Source: Chloroflexota bacterium (GTDB taxonomy: Bacteria > Chloroflexota > Anaerolineae > Aggregatilineales > J027). From it: 64,000 nt of DNA. The stretch covers positions 155,073-219,072 of the forward strand of contig QMIT01000004.1 in NCBI GenBank assembly GCA_024434115.1, read 5' to 3'. Position numbers and translations under genes: made by a program. This document shows, one piece after another, positions 1 to 7,748 of the stretch; within the stretch, counting starts at the first letter, position 1; each line of letters starts with the position of its first letter. The notes under the pieces were generated by a model that searched no databases, was not told where the DNA came from, and saw only the letters and a program-made list of their open reading frames with translations.

Positions 1-1
1 C

Positions 2-769
2 AAAGACCTTGACCAACTCTTCCAATTAGGTCAGCGCCTACGTGAAGATGAACCAGATGTATTGGCGATGCAAGAAGTCGAGGACAAAGGCGTTCTGTAT
101 GAATTTAATGTTGCCCAGTTAGGACGCCATTTTAAAGATTTGGCACTGATTCCCGGCAACGACCCACGTGGCATTGATGTGGCACTTGCCAGCACCCTGC
201 CCCTCGGCCAAGTGGTGTCCTATCAATTTATCCGTGACAAAGACACTGGGCGCAAGTTATTCTCGCGGGATCTGCTCGAAGTCGAAGTGATGCACCCGGA
301 TAACCCCTATCAGCGGTTATTTACCATTTTTGTCAACCATTTCAAAAGTAAATTTATTGACCCCAAAGTCAAAGCGGCGGATCGTCCAGCGGCAGAAGCC
401 GAAAATGACCGCTTGCGGTGGAAACAAGCCACTGCTGTCGCCCAAATTGTCAAAGCGCGTTTCCCCAACCCCAACGACTTTTTTATCATCGCAGGTGATC
501 TAAACGACACTCCCGATGCGGCGACCCTTGCGCCCCTGTTGCGCGACCCCCAACTGCGTTTATTTAACGTGCTAGATTTGGTTCAAGATACTTCCAAACG
601 CTGGACACACTATTGGAAAGCCCAAAAGGAATATAGCCAGCTAGATTATTTGCTGCTTTCCCCCGCCCTTGCCCAGTATATTGTGCCGGGGTCGGTACAG
701 GTCGTTCAAAAAGGATCTATCGGGGGATCAGATCACCGCCCAGTGTATGTCAAACTACAACTCTTTTGA
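2..769 (+). CDS. Endonuclease/exonuclease/phosphatase family protein (5' end outside window)
   Basis: The frame is open from base 2, so the start lies upstream of the window and only the C-terminal part, about 255 residues, is present. The fold is the Mg-dependent EEP (DNase I-like) phosphodiesterase fold: MQEVE with the metal-binding Glu near bases 69-83, GDLND near 494-508, and the C-terminal SDHRP with the catalytic Asp-His near 728-742. These motifs are intact, so the enzyme is probably active on a phosphodiester substrate. Substrate and location cannot be told because the N-terminus, where a signal peptide would be, is missing. glgC follows 45 bp downstream on the same strand; no functional link is evident. 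The family is clear, the exact role is not. Confidence 0.88.
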   Translation, partial: KDLDQLFQLGQRLREDEPDVLAMQEVEDKGVLYEFNVAQLGRHFKDLALIPGNDPRGIDVALASTLPLGQVVSYQFIRDKDTGRKLFSRDLLEVEVMHPDNPYQRLFTIFVNHFKSKFIDPKVKAADRPAAEAENDRLRWKQATAVAQIVKARFPNPNDFFIIAGDLNDTPDAATLAPLLRDPQLRLFNVLDLVQDTSKRWTHYWKAQKEYSQLDYLLLSPALAQYIVPGSVQVVQKGSIGGSDHRPVYVKLQLF

Positions 770-814
770 TTGCTGCTTTTTTATGTCGTTTTCGAGATTG
801 GGAGGTTCTGAAAC

Positions 815-2092
815 ATGAGAACTCGTGCTGTATTGTTAGCAGGTGGTGAAGGCACACGCTTGGGGGTATTGACCGCAAAACGTGCCAAACCCGCCGTACC
901 CTTCGCTGGAAAATATCGTATTTTAGACTTTGTACTCTCCAATTGTGTTAATTCCAATATTTTTGATGTTTTGGTACTGACCCAATATCGCCCCCACTCT
1001 CTCAATGAACACATCGCACGCGGCGAGCCGTGGGACTTAGACCGATCCTTTTCCGGCGGGGTGCAGTTGCTTCAACCCTACAAAGGCCGCAAATCCACCG
1101 ACTGGTATAAGGGCACAGCCGACGCGGTAACACAAAACCTGAATTTTGTACGTCGTGGCGCACCCGATAACATCTTGATTTTGTCGGGCGACCATATCTA
1201 CAAAATGGATTATTCCGAACTGATTGACTATCACGAATCAAATGATGCCGATTTGACCATCTGTGTCATCGAAGTACCCATGCACGAAGCCAGTCGCTAT
1301 GGAATTATGTTTACCGACGACAAAATGAATGTGCTGGAATTTTATGAAAAACCCAAAAATCCTCCCGGCAATCTCGCCAATATGGGGGTGTATGTCTTTA
1401 AGACCCCGGTGCTAGATTATTATTTGCAGCAAGACGACGCCGATGAAAATTCCGACCACGACTTTGGCAAAAACATTATCCCTAAGATGATTAGCGACAA
1501 GCTGCGCATCATCGCCTACCCCTTCAAAGATTATTGGGTAGACGTGGGGACAATGGGTGCTTATTGGGAAGCTCATATGGACTTGCTGCGTAATCCCCCG
1601 CTACTTGACTTAAATGACCGCAGTTGGGTCATCCACACTCGGTCTGAAGAACGCCCCCCGGTCAAAGTGGAACGCGGTGTTGAACTCATTGACAGTATGG
1701 TCACAAGTGGTTCAATCATTTCCAGCCGCGCCTATGTGGAACGCAGTGTACTTTCGCCGGGGGTCGTGGTTGGGCCGGGAGCAATTATCCGCGAAAGCAT
1801 CATTTTGACGGATGCTTATATTGAAGCAGGGGCGGTGGTTGAGCGCTGCATTATTGATAAGCAGGCCGTCATCGGCGAAAATACCCGGATTGGTCGCCGC
1901 AGCGAGGAAACCAACCCCGAAAAATTGCAGCTAACCAGCGTGGGCAAAAGCGCCCGTGTGCCCGCCAATTTCACCATTGGCGCAAATGTCATTATCGGCA
2001 GTGAGGTGGACATTGAAGACTTCGATAAATTCCCTGACCGAATTGTGCCAGACAGCGCACGAGTAGGCTATCTGGGGCCGGACAAATCGTAA
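815..2092 (+). CDS. glgC: Glucose-1-phosphate adenylyltransferase
   Basis: Makes ADP-glucose from ATP and glucose-1-phosphate, the committed step of bacterial glycogen synthesis. The 425-residue protein has the usual length. The N-terminus carries the nucleotidyltransferase signature [11 protein letters not shown] (residues 8-18) followed by [12 protein letters not shown] and the [11 protein letters not shown] segment. [10 protein letters not shown] near residue 125 holds the catalytic Asp. The C-terminal third has hexapeptide-type left-handed beta-helix repeats. The ATG is preceded by GGGAGG. Its TAA stop overlaps the ATG of the GH3 gene by one base (TAATG), which suggests translational coupling. 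The partner synthase glgA lies 7.6 kb downstream, so the two are not one operon here. Confidence 0.97.
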   Translation: MRTRAVLLAGGEGTRLGVLTAKRAKPAVPFAGKYRILDFVLSNCVNSNIFDVLVLTQYRPHSLNEHIARGEPWDLDRSFSGGVQLLQPYKGRKSTDWYKGTADAVTQNLNFVRRGAPDNILILSGDHIYKMDYSELIDYHESNDADLTICVIEVPMHEASRYGIMFTDDKMNVLEFYEKPKNPPGNLANMGVYVFKTPVLDYYLQQDDADENSDHDFGKNIIPKMISDKLRIIAYPFKDYWVDVGTMGAYWEAHMDLLRNPPLLDLNDRSWVIHTRSEERPPVKVERGVELIDSMVTSGSIISSRAYVERSVLSPGVVVGPGAIIRESIILTDAYIEAGAVVERCIIDKQAVIGENTRIGRRSEETNPEKLQLTSVGKSARVPANFTIGANVIIGSEVDIEDFDKFPDRIVPDSARVGYLGPDKS

Positions 2093-3906
2093 TGATGAGA
2101 CATATTTCGAAATATCTGCTGATGGGTGTCGTTTTGTTGGCACTCGTCAGCAGTCCCTTTACCAATCTTGCCAACCACCCAACCCCGCACACCGCCTACG
2201 CCGACGACTCGATTGAACAGCGGGTAGACGAACTAATCCGCCAAATGACGTTGGAACAAAAAGTCGGGCAGATGTTTATGGTCAGCATCTATGGTACACG
2301 CATGTCTGACCCCAATCTGCGTTTCTTGCGCCAATATCAACCCGGTGCGATTGCGTTGTTTGGCTCGAACCTCGATTATCAATCCGCCACTGAAACTACA
2401 GACTACATCAATGTGTTGCAGCAAATCGTCATCGAATCCAACAGTATCCCGATGTTCGTCGCGGTAGATCAAGAAGGGGGACGGGTATGGCGGTTGGTCA
2501 ATGGTTTTACTCATTTCCCCGAACCCCTCTATCTTGGCGCGGCGGCGGATCCCAATATCGCTTATGCTGTCGGACAAGCGTTGGGCCGCGAAATTAAGGG
2601 CGTCGGCGTCAACATGAACCTCGCACCAGTCGTAGACTTGACCACCCGCTTTGATAACCTCACGCCGACTAGTGTGTTGTTTCAGCGCACGATGGGCGAA
2701 GACCCAGTGGTAGTGGGTGAACTTTCCGGGATGCTGACACGTGGTATGGCTGATGCTGGCGTGATTGGCGTCGTCAAGCATTTCCCCGGTCACAGCCCCA
2801 CCCGCACCGACAGCCATACTGATTTGGCGGTGGTAGATATTGACCGCCAAACCTTTGAGGAGCGAAATCTATGGGCGTTTCGACTGGCAATCGAGTACGG
2901 CGCGGAAGTCGTGATGGTCGGCCATCTGTATTATCCAGCGATTGAACCCGTCGAGAATCTGCCTGCCTCGCTGTCCCCCACTATGATGGGCATTCTCCGC
3001 AACGATTTAGGCTTTGATGGGGTCATTATGACCGACGCCCTCGGCATGGGCGCGATTTTGAACCACCACAATGCGGAGGAAGCCGCCCTTCTTGCCATTG
3101 ATGCCGGAGCAGACATGCTGGCGATGGGGCCAAACATGGCTTTTGCTAAACAAAAATCCTCAATGGAAGCAGTGGTCGCGGCGGTCAACAGTGGGGAATT
3201 ATCCGAACGGCGCATTGATGAATCAGTACGGCGCATTTTATTGCTAAAGGCCCGCCATGATTTACTCGATTGGGAACCTCTCGATTCCTCCGACCCCGCC
3301 ACGCGCATCCAGCAGGAACTAACCTCCCCGGTCATGACACAGGCGTTTGAGTCGGCGGTCACGGTTTTGCAGGATAAAAATGGTCTTTTGCCCCTCCGCC
3401 CTACCGATAATGTTGCGCTGATTTTCCCTGCCATCTACAGCGACATCGGCAGAACGTGCAGCCAATATCTGCCCGATGTCGAAATTTTAGGCTACACCTA
3501 TTTCGTCGCCGATTGGGAATATGTCAGCACCCGTAAATTGGGCGAATCAGCAGACAAAATCATCATTTTTGTGGAGACGCTCTATGTCAACACCGAGCAA
3601 GCGGCCTTGATTGAACGTCTGCCCCCCGAAAAAACAGTGGTGGTTTCGCTGGCGACCCCCTACGATTGGGAATTTATTAAACCGGAGTTCAGGCCAAGCG
3701 GTTATGTAGCGGCTTATGCCAACATCCCCGAAGCCCAACAAGCGGCCTGTCGCGTCTTGGCGGGTGTCGTGCCCACACGCGGAATGCTGCCCCTAACCAT
3801 GACTGATTTTACTATCGGCTCAGGCTTGGTCTATGATGCCCAACCCATCAGCACCGCCTCCAATCCGACACCACAAGGCGATACGGTTATAACGCCCATC
3901 CCGTAA
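2092..3906 (+). CDS. Secreted glycoside hydrolase family 3 protein (beta-N-acetylhexosaminidase/NagZ-like)
   Basis: A 604-residue exported GH3 enzyme. It has a basic start then a hydrophobic segment (about residues 7-26), consistent with a signal peptide or anchor. The GH3 domain shows VDQEGGRV near residue 126, the NagZ-type KHFPGHSPTRTDSH motif near 229-242 (Lys-His and the Asp/His pair used by NagZ-type enzymes), and VIMTDALGMGAI near 305, with the Asp expected to be the nucleophile. After the barrel a second domain (about 410-590) resembles the C-terminal GH3 domain, so this is longer than minimal NagZ. Expected substrate is a beta-linked N-acetylglucosamine glycan such as muropeptide or a surface polymer. 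It is translationally coupled to glgC by a one-base overlap, which is unusual since the two act in different compartments. Confidence 0.9.
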   Translation: MMRHISKYLLMGVVLLALVSSPFTNLANHPTPHTAYADDSIEQRVDELIRQMTLEQKVGQMFMVSIYGTRMSDPNLRFLRQYQPGAIALFGSNLDYQSATETTDYINVLQQIVIESNSIPMFVAVDQEGGRVWRLVNGFTHFPEPLYLGAAADPNIAYAVGQALGREIKGVGVNMNLAPVVDLTTRFDNLTPTSVLFQRTMGEDPVVVGELSGMLTRGMADAGVIGVVKHFPGHSPTRTDSHTDLAVVDIDRQTFEERNLWAFRLAIEYGAEVVMVGHLYYPAIEPVENLPASLSPTMMGILRNDLGFDGVIMTDALGMGAILNHHNAEEAALLAIDAGADMLAMGPNMAFAKQKSSMEAVVAAVNSGELSERRIDESVRRILLLKARHDLLDWEPLDSSDPATRIQQELTSPVMTQAFESAVTVLQDKNGLLPLRPTDNVALIFPAIYSDIGRTCSQYLPDVEILGYTYFVADWEYVSTRKLGESADKIIIFVETLYVNTEQAALIERLPPEKTVVVSLATPYDWEFIKPEFRPSGYVAAYANIPEAQQAACRVLAGVVPTRGMLPLTMTDFTIGSGLVYDAQPISTASNPTPQGDTVITPIP

Positions 3907-3911
3907 ATCAA

Positions 3912-3938
3912 AGGGGTGATTTTCCATCCATCGCCCCT
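3912..3938. terminator. Hairpin between convergent genes, possible bidirectional terminator
   Basis: Inverted repeat AGGGGTGAT / ATCGCCCCT, nine pairs with one wobble and a 9-base loop, lying in the 45 bp between the convergent GH3 and thiolase genes. There is no long U tract on either strand (the minus strand continues CCTTTGATTT), so termination strength is uncertain. Confidence 0.45.
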
Positions 3939-3951
3939 CCTCCAAAATCCG

Positions 3952-5115
3952 TCAACTCAATCGCTCAATAATCGTGCCTGTGCCCAAACCGCCGCCACAG
4001 CACATCGTTTGCAGGCCATAACGTTTATCATGCGTCTCTAAAGCGTGCAGTAGCGTCGTCATCAATCGTGCTCCCGATGCCCCCAATGGATGCCCCAGCG
4101 CAATCGCCCCGCCATGAGCATTGACGCGGTTCATATCGGGGTGATATTCCTTCTCCCACGCCAGCACGACTGTTGCAAACGCCTCGTTAATTTCGATCAG
4201 ATCAATATCATTGAGCGTCAACCCGGCCCGACCCAACACCTTGTGTGTCGCGGGGATAGGCCCACTCAACATCAACACCGGGTCAACCCCCACCAGTGTT
4301 TGGGCCACGATTCGAGCACGGGGCTTGAGGCCGAATTTTTTAGCCGACTCCGCATCCATAACCAGCAGCGCCGCCGCTCCGTCCGAAATCTGGCTAGAAT
4401 TTCCGGCGGTCACGATGCCATTTTCTTTAAAGGCAGGCTTTAAGGATGCCATTTTTTCTAGCGAGGCATTAGCGCGGAAGCCCTCATCATTGCAGATGGT
4501 CACGCGGTTGCCATTTTCATCCACTGTTTCGATGGGCACGATCTCGCCCGAAAACCAGCCCTGCTGCGTGGCATGGGCAGCGAGTTGATGGCTTTGTAAA
4601 CTGAATTGATCGGCCTCGGCGCGGCTGATGTGCCATTTTTCCGCCATCATCTCGGCTGAATCGCCTTGATGGGTAATCGGATAGGCGTTCAAAATTTCGG
4701 GTGTATAGGGAAATCCCGGCCCATTTTTGATGGTCGAGAGCATCGGCACACGTGACATACTTTCCACCCCGCCAACTACCATCACATCGGCCTGCCCACT
4801 GGCAATCATGCCATACGCCAAATGGAGCGCCTCTTGGCTCGATCCACATTGGGTATCGAGGGTTGTAGCCGGGACATCCATCGGCAGTCCGGCGTGCAAC
4901 CAGACTTGTCTGCCCACATTGACGGCCTGTTCCCCTGCTTGTGACACACACCCCCACAGTACCAACTCTATTTTCAGCGGGTCAAGCCCGGTGCGATCAA
5001 ATATTGCCTTAACCGGAATTGCTCCCAACGCCACTGCATGTAGCCGACTAAGCCCACCGTCCCGTTTGCCTGTCGGGGTGCGGACTGCTTCCACAATCAC
5101 CACTTCACGCGCCAT
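3952..5115 (-). CDS. Acetyl-CoA acetyltransferase / 3-ketoacyl-CoA thiolase
   Basis: Thiolase of 387 residues that condenses or cleaves acyl-CoA and acetyl-CoA. The nucleophilic Cys is C90 in LDTQCGSSQEA; the active-site His lies in NAHGGAIALGHPLGASGAR; the second acid/base Cys is in MCCGGGLGTG close to the C-terminus; INEAFA is also conserved. The frame extends 40 codons further upstream, but the ATG at 5115 starts the canonical MAREVVIVEAVRTP and is preceded by AAGGAAG, so it is chosen. It is divergent from rnhB. An acyl-CoA dehydrogenase (21.9-23.1 kb) and an enoyl-CoA hydratase (27.5-28.3 kb) elsewhere in the window would complete part of a beta-oxidation cycle, but they are not an operon. 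Degradative versus biosynthetic direction cannot be decided from sequence. Confidence 0.95.
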   Translation of the reverse strand: MAREVVIVEAVRTPTGKRDGGLSRLHAVALGAIPVKAIFDRTGLDPLKIELVLWGCVSQAGEQAVNVGRQVWLHAGLPMDVPATTLDTQCGSSQEALHLAYGMIASGQADVMVVGGVESMSRVPMLSTIKNGPGFPYTPEILNAYPITHQGDSAEMMAEKWHISRAEADQFSLQSHQLAAHATQQGWFSGEIVPIETVDENGNRVTICNDEGFRANASLEKMASLKPAFKENGIVTAGNSSQISDGAAALLVMDAESAKKFGLKPRARIVAQTLVGVDPVLMLSGPIPATHKVLGRAGLTLNDIDLIEINEAFATVVLAWEKEYHPDMNRVNAHGGAIALGHPLGASGARLMTTLLHALETHDKRYGLQTMCCGGGLGTGTIIERLS

Positions 5116-5152
5116 ATAATTCACTTCCTTTGCTTGCTCTACCTTGTCAGCG

Positions 5153-5183
5153 ATAATAACCGATGTACTATAGTGGTCGCCAA
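5153..5183 (-). promoter_or_regulatory. Possible promoter for the thiolase gene
   Basis: On the minus strand TTGGCG and TATTAT are separated by 19 bp, ending about 38 bp upstream of the thiolase start. The spacing is long and the -35 box imperfect, so support is weak. Confidence 0.28.
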
Positions 5184-5219
5184 AAATAGTGGATTTTTCG
5201 AGAGGTTTCTCTCCCACCC

Positions 5220-5888
5220 ATGAAAAATAAAACACCTATGCCCACCCTAGACGAAGAACGCGCCCTCTATACCGACGGGTATCAAATCATTGCTGGAGTA
5301 GATGAAGCCGGACGCGGCAGCATCTTTGGCCCGGTCTGCGTCGGCATGGTCGTCCTGCCATCGCAAAATTTGGATGACTTAGTACAGGCATTAAACGAGG
5401 TGCGCGATTCCAAAAAAATCTCACGGCGTAAAGTCTATCGGCTGTCCGAGACAATCAAGGAGGTCGCGGTCAGTTGGGGTGTAGGAGCGGCTTCGGCCCA
5501 AGAGGTAGACAAAATCCGCATCACAGCGGCGGTGTCGGAGGCAGGGTATCGTGCCCATGACGATTTGCAGAGCCGCACCCCGCTGAAAATTGATTATTTG
5601 TTGACCGATAGCCGCATGAATTTATCGAAATTGGCACTCCCTACCAAAGCGATTGTCAAAGGCGATATGCTGTGCCTCTCGATTGCCTGCGCCGCCATCC
5701 TTGCCAAGACCTACCACGACACATTGGTGCGCCAACTTGCCGAGCAATATGACGAAGCATATCAGCTACAAACCAATGTTGGCTATGGCACAGCCGCCCA
5801 TATTTATGCGGTTCGGAAACACGGCCATACCGACGATCATCGCAAAACGTTTATCTTAAAGGCGCGTCAACTCTCGCTGCCGGAATAG
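5220..5888 (+). CDS. rnhB: Ribonuclease HII
   Basis: Removes ribonucleotides and RNA from RNA-DNA hybrids. The 222-residue protein contains the HII signature GVDEAGRGSIFGPV (Asp-Glu metal ligands), DSKKIS, an Asp in YLLTDSR, and the closing KGDMLCLSIACAAILAKTYHD with the last catalytic Asp, followed by GYGT and the terminal DHRKTF. The usual length is about 200 residues. The first ATG at 5220 is used; a second in-frame ATG at 5238 is possible, and neither has a strong ribosome binding site. It starts 104 bp from the divergent thiolase gene. Its 3' end overlaps the convergent exonuclease III gene by 22 bp, so the last seven or so codons of each are shared antisense. Confidence 0.95.
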   Translation: MKNKTPMPTLDEERALYTDGYQIIAGVDEAGRGSIFGPVCVGMVVLPSQNLDDLVQALNEVRDSKKISRRKVYRLSETIKEVAVSWGVGAASAQEVDKIRITAAVSEAGYRAHDDLQSRTPLKIDYLLTDSRMNLSKLALPTKAIVKGDMLCLSIACAAILAKTYHDTLVRQLAEQYDEAYQLQTNVGYGTAAHIYAVRKHGHTDDHRKTFILKARQLSLPE

Positions 5889-6685
5889 GGTTTATTTAAA
5901 TCCAGCGACAATTCAATCCCAACTGGACAGTGATCCGATCCCATCACATCGGCCAAAATAACGGCTTCTTTCAGCGCGGGTTTTAGTTCAGGCGACATGA
6001 TGAAATAATCCAGCCGCCAGCCAATATTTTTTTCGCGTGCGCCAGATCGCACCGTCCACCATGAATAGCGCCCCGTGACATCGGGATACAGGTGGCGGAA
6101 GGTGTCTACATAGCCCATTGTGCCAATCACTTTGTCCAGCCACGCACGTTCTACTGGCAAGAATCCAGAATTCTTCTCATTCTGCTTGGCATTGGTCAAA
6201 TCAATCGCTTGGTGGGCGATATTGACATCCCCGCAAAAGACCACCGGCTTCCCTTTGCTGCGGCAGTTTTCGCAATAACCAATAAACGCTTCGCTGAACG
6301 CCAACTTAAAGGCGACACGCTCCGGGCCAGTCGTGCCGCTGGGGAAATAGGCATTGATGAAGGTAAAAGCAGGATATTCAACCGTCAGTACCCGCCCCTC
6401 AATGTCGAATTCAGACAGGCCCATGCCATACGACACTTCTAACGGTTCGACCTTGCTATAAACTGCCAAACCGCTGTAGCCTTTTTTCTCCGCCGCTACC
6501 CAATAGGATTTGTAACCTGTCACTTCGCGTAAAGCCGCCTCTAATTGGTTGGGGTGAGCTTTGGTTTCTTGCAGCGCCAAAATATCCGGTGATACCGAGG
6601 TAAACCAATCCAAAAAACCTTTTTTGTAGACCGCACGAATCCCATTCACATTCCACGAAAGCAGTTTCGTCGTTGGGCCAGTCAT
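5867..6685 (-). CDS. xth: Exodeoxyribonuclease III (AP endonuclease)
   Basis: Cytoplasmic base-excision repair nuclease that cuts at abasic sites and has 3'-5' exonuclease activity. The 272-residue protein has the EEP-fold motifs SWNVNGIRA, LQETKAHP (metal Glu), GDVNIAHQ, the YSWWTVR loop with the LDYF segment, and the C-terminal SDHCPV Asp-His. The frame runs 21 codons further upstream, but the ATG at 6685 is preceded by GAAGGAGAAAATTCA, a good ribosome binding site, and gives a normal N-terminus. Convergent with rnhB with a 22-bp overlap. Distinct from the EEP fragment at the start of the window, which lacks the xth-specific loops. Confidence 0.95.
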   Translation of the reverse strand: MTGPTTKLLSWNVNGIRAVYKKGFLDWFTSVSPDILALQETKAHPNQLEAALREVTGYKSYWVAAEKKGYSGLAVYSKVEPLEVSYGMGLSEFDIEGRVLTVEYPAFTFINAYFPSGTTGPERVAFKLAFSEAFIGYCENCRSKGKPVVFCGDVNIAHQAIDLTNAKQNEKNSGFLPVERAWLDKVIGTMGYVDTFRHLYPDVTGRYSWWTVRSGAREKNIGWRLDYFIMSPELKPALKEAVILADVMGSDHCPVGIELSLDLNKPYSGSES

Positions 6686-6763
6686 TGAATTTTCTCCTTC
6701 AAATCGGGACTGTCGCATTTTAGCACAAATTTGCGAAAAACCGAACACCTGTTTGCTTGCATA

Positions 6764-6793
6764 TTGCTTAGGGCGGTATGGGTTCGCTACAAT
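6764..6793 (+). promoter_or_regulatory. Possible promoter for menA
   Basis: TTGCTT and TACAAT separated by 18 bp. The expected start of transcription (about 6800) gives a leader of about 22 bases before the ATG at 6822, which supports that start over the ATG at 6810. Confidence 0.4.
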
Positions 6794-6821
6794 GTGACAC
6801 GCATCAGAAATGGAACAATCA

Positions 6822-7730
6822 ATGACGACTACAACTTGGCAAAAGCAATTGACAATCTGGTATCAAGCCGCCCGTCCCCGCAGTCTGACCGCGACCTATA
6901 TCCCGGTAGCGCTTGGTGGTGTGATGGCATGGGAACATGATCAATTTAAGCTGTTTCGCTTCCTGTTGGCCCTTTTGGGAGTGCTATTTCTACAAATCAG
7001 CGCCAATTTGCTCAACGAATATTTTGACCATAAAAAGGGTGCGGATGAAGGCAAAACACATGGCCTCGGCATGATTATCGCACGCGGTGTTCTCACCCCC
7101 CGCCAAGTTTTAATCGGCGGTGTGGTCACACTGGCGCTTGGTTGCTTAATCGGCCTCTATTTTGTTGCCATCACCGGGCCGCTGGTGTTATGGATTGGCG
7201 TCGCCGGGGCAATTGTGGTGATTTTATATACAGCAGGCCCACTGCCATTGGCTTATATTGGATTGGGCGAACTGGCGGTCTTCATTTTTATGGGGCCGCT
7301 GATTGTCTTAGGCACATATTATGTGCTGGCAGAGGAGGTTAATATTGATACCATTTGGGCCTCCCTACCCATCGCGTTTTTAGTCGCCAACATTCTGCAC
7401 GCCAATAATCTGCGTGATCTGGATGCCGACCAAGCCAGAAACAAACGCACGCTGGCGGTTATTTTTGGACGGCGTTTCGCGGTCTTGGAATATCAACTTC
7501 TGACGGCGGGCGCGTTTGTTTCAACGATTATTCTGGTCATCTTGAATATCGCACCTGTCACGACTCTGATTGTCGTTTTACTGCTGGCGGAAGCATGGGT
7601 ACTCGGCGTAATGGCCCAACACAAAGATAATCCTGCCGAACTGCATCAAGTATTTGTGCGTACCGCCCGCCTACATCGCTGGTTTGGCATTACCTACGTC
7701 GTCGGGTGGCTGATTGGAATACTTATCTAA
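6822..7730 (+). CDS. menA: 1,4-dihydroxy-2-naphthoate prenyltransferase (UbiA superfamily)
   Basis: Integral membrane prenyltransferase that attaches the polyprenyl tail in menaquinone biosynthesis. About 302 residues with eight or nine hydrophobic segments. The first Asp-rich motif is NEYFDHKKGADEGK in the first third; the second is NNLRDLDADQARNKRT, in the form typical of MenA and followed by TLAVIFGR. The N-terminal ARPRSLTATYIPVALGG is also MenA-like. Two ATGs compete: 6810 and 6822. The second has GGAA six bases upstream and suits the putative promoter, so it is preferred. The next gene (glycosyltransferase) starts 18 bp downstream, so the two may be cotranscribed. No other men gene is in the window, so an alternative UbiA substrate is possible but less likely. 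Confidence 0.9.
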   Translation: MTTTTWQKQLTIWYQAARPRSLTATYIPVALGGVMAWEHDQFKLFRFLLALLGVLFLQISANLLNEYFDHKKGADEGKTHGLGMIIARGVLTPRQVLIGGVVTLALGCLIGLYFVAITGPLVLWIGVAGAIVVILYTAGPLPLAYIGLGELAVFIFMGPLIVLGTYYVLAEEVNIDTIWASLPIAFLVANILHANNLRDLDADQARNKRTLAVIFGRRFAVLEYQLLTAGAFVSTIILVILNIAPVTTLIVVLLLAEAWVLGVMAQHKDNPAELHQVFVRTARLHRWFGITYVVGWLIGILI

Positions 7731-7748
7731 AAGGATTTACCTTTATCC

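Noticed and set aside
2233..2850. Long antisense reading frame (205 codons, minus strand) inside the GH3 gene
   Set aside because: It lies wholly inside a well-supported gene, carries no recognisable domain or ribosome site, and similar long antisense frames occur over most GC-rich genes in this window (for example 16371-16982 and 31581-32246).
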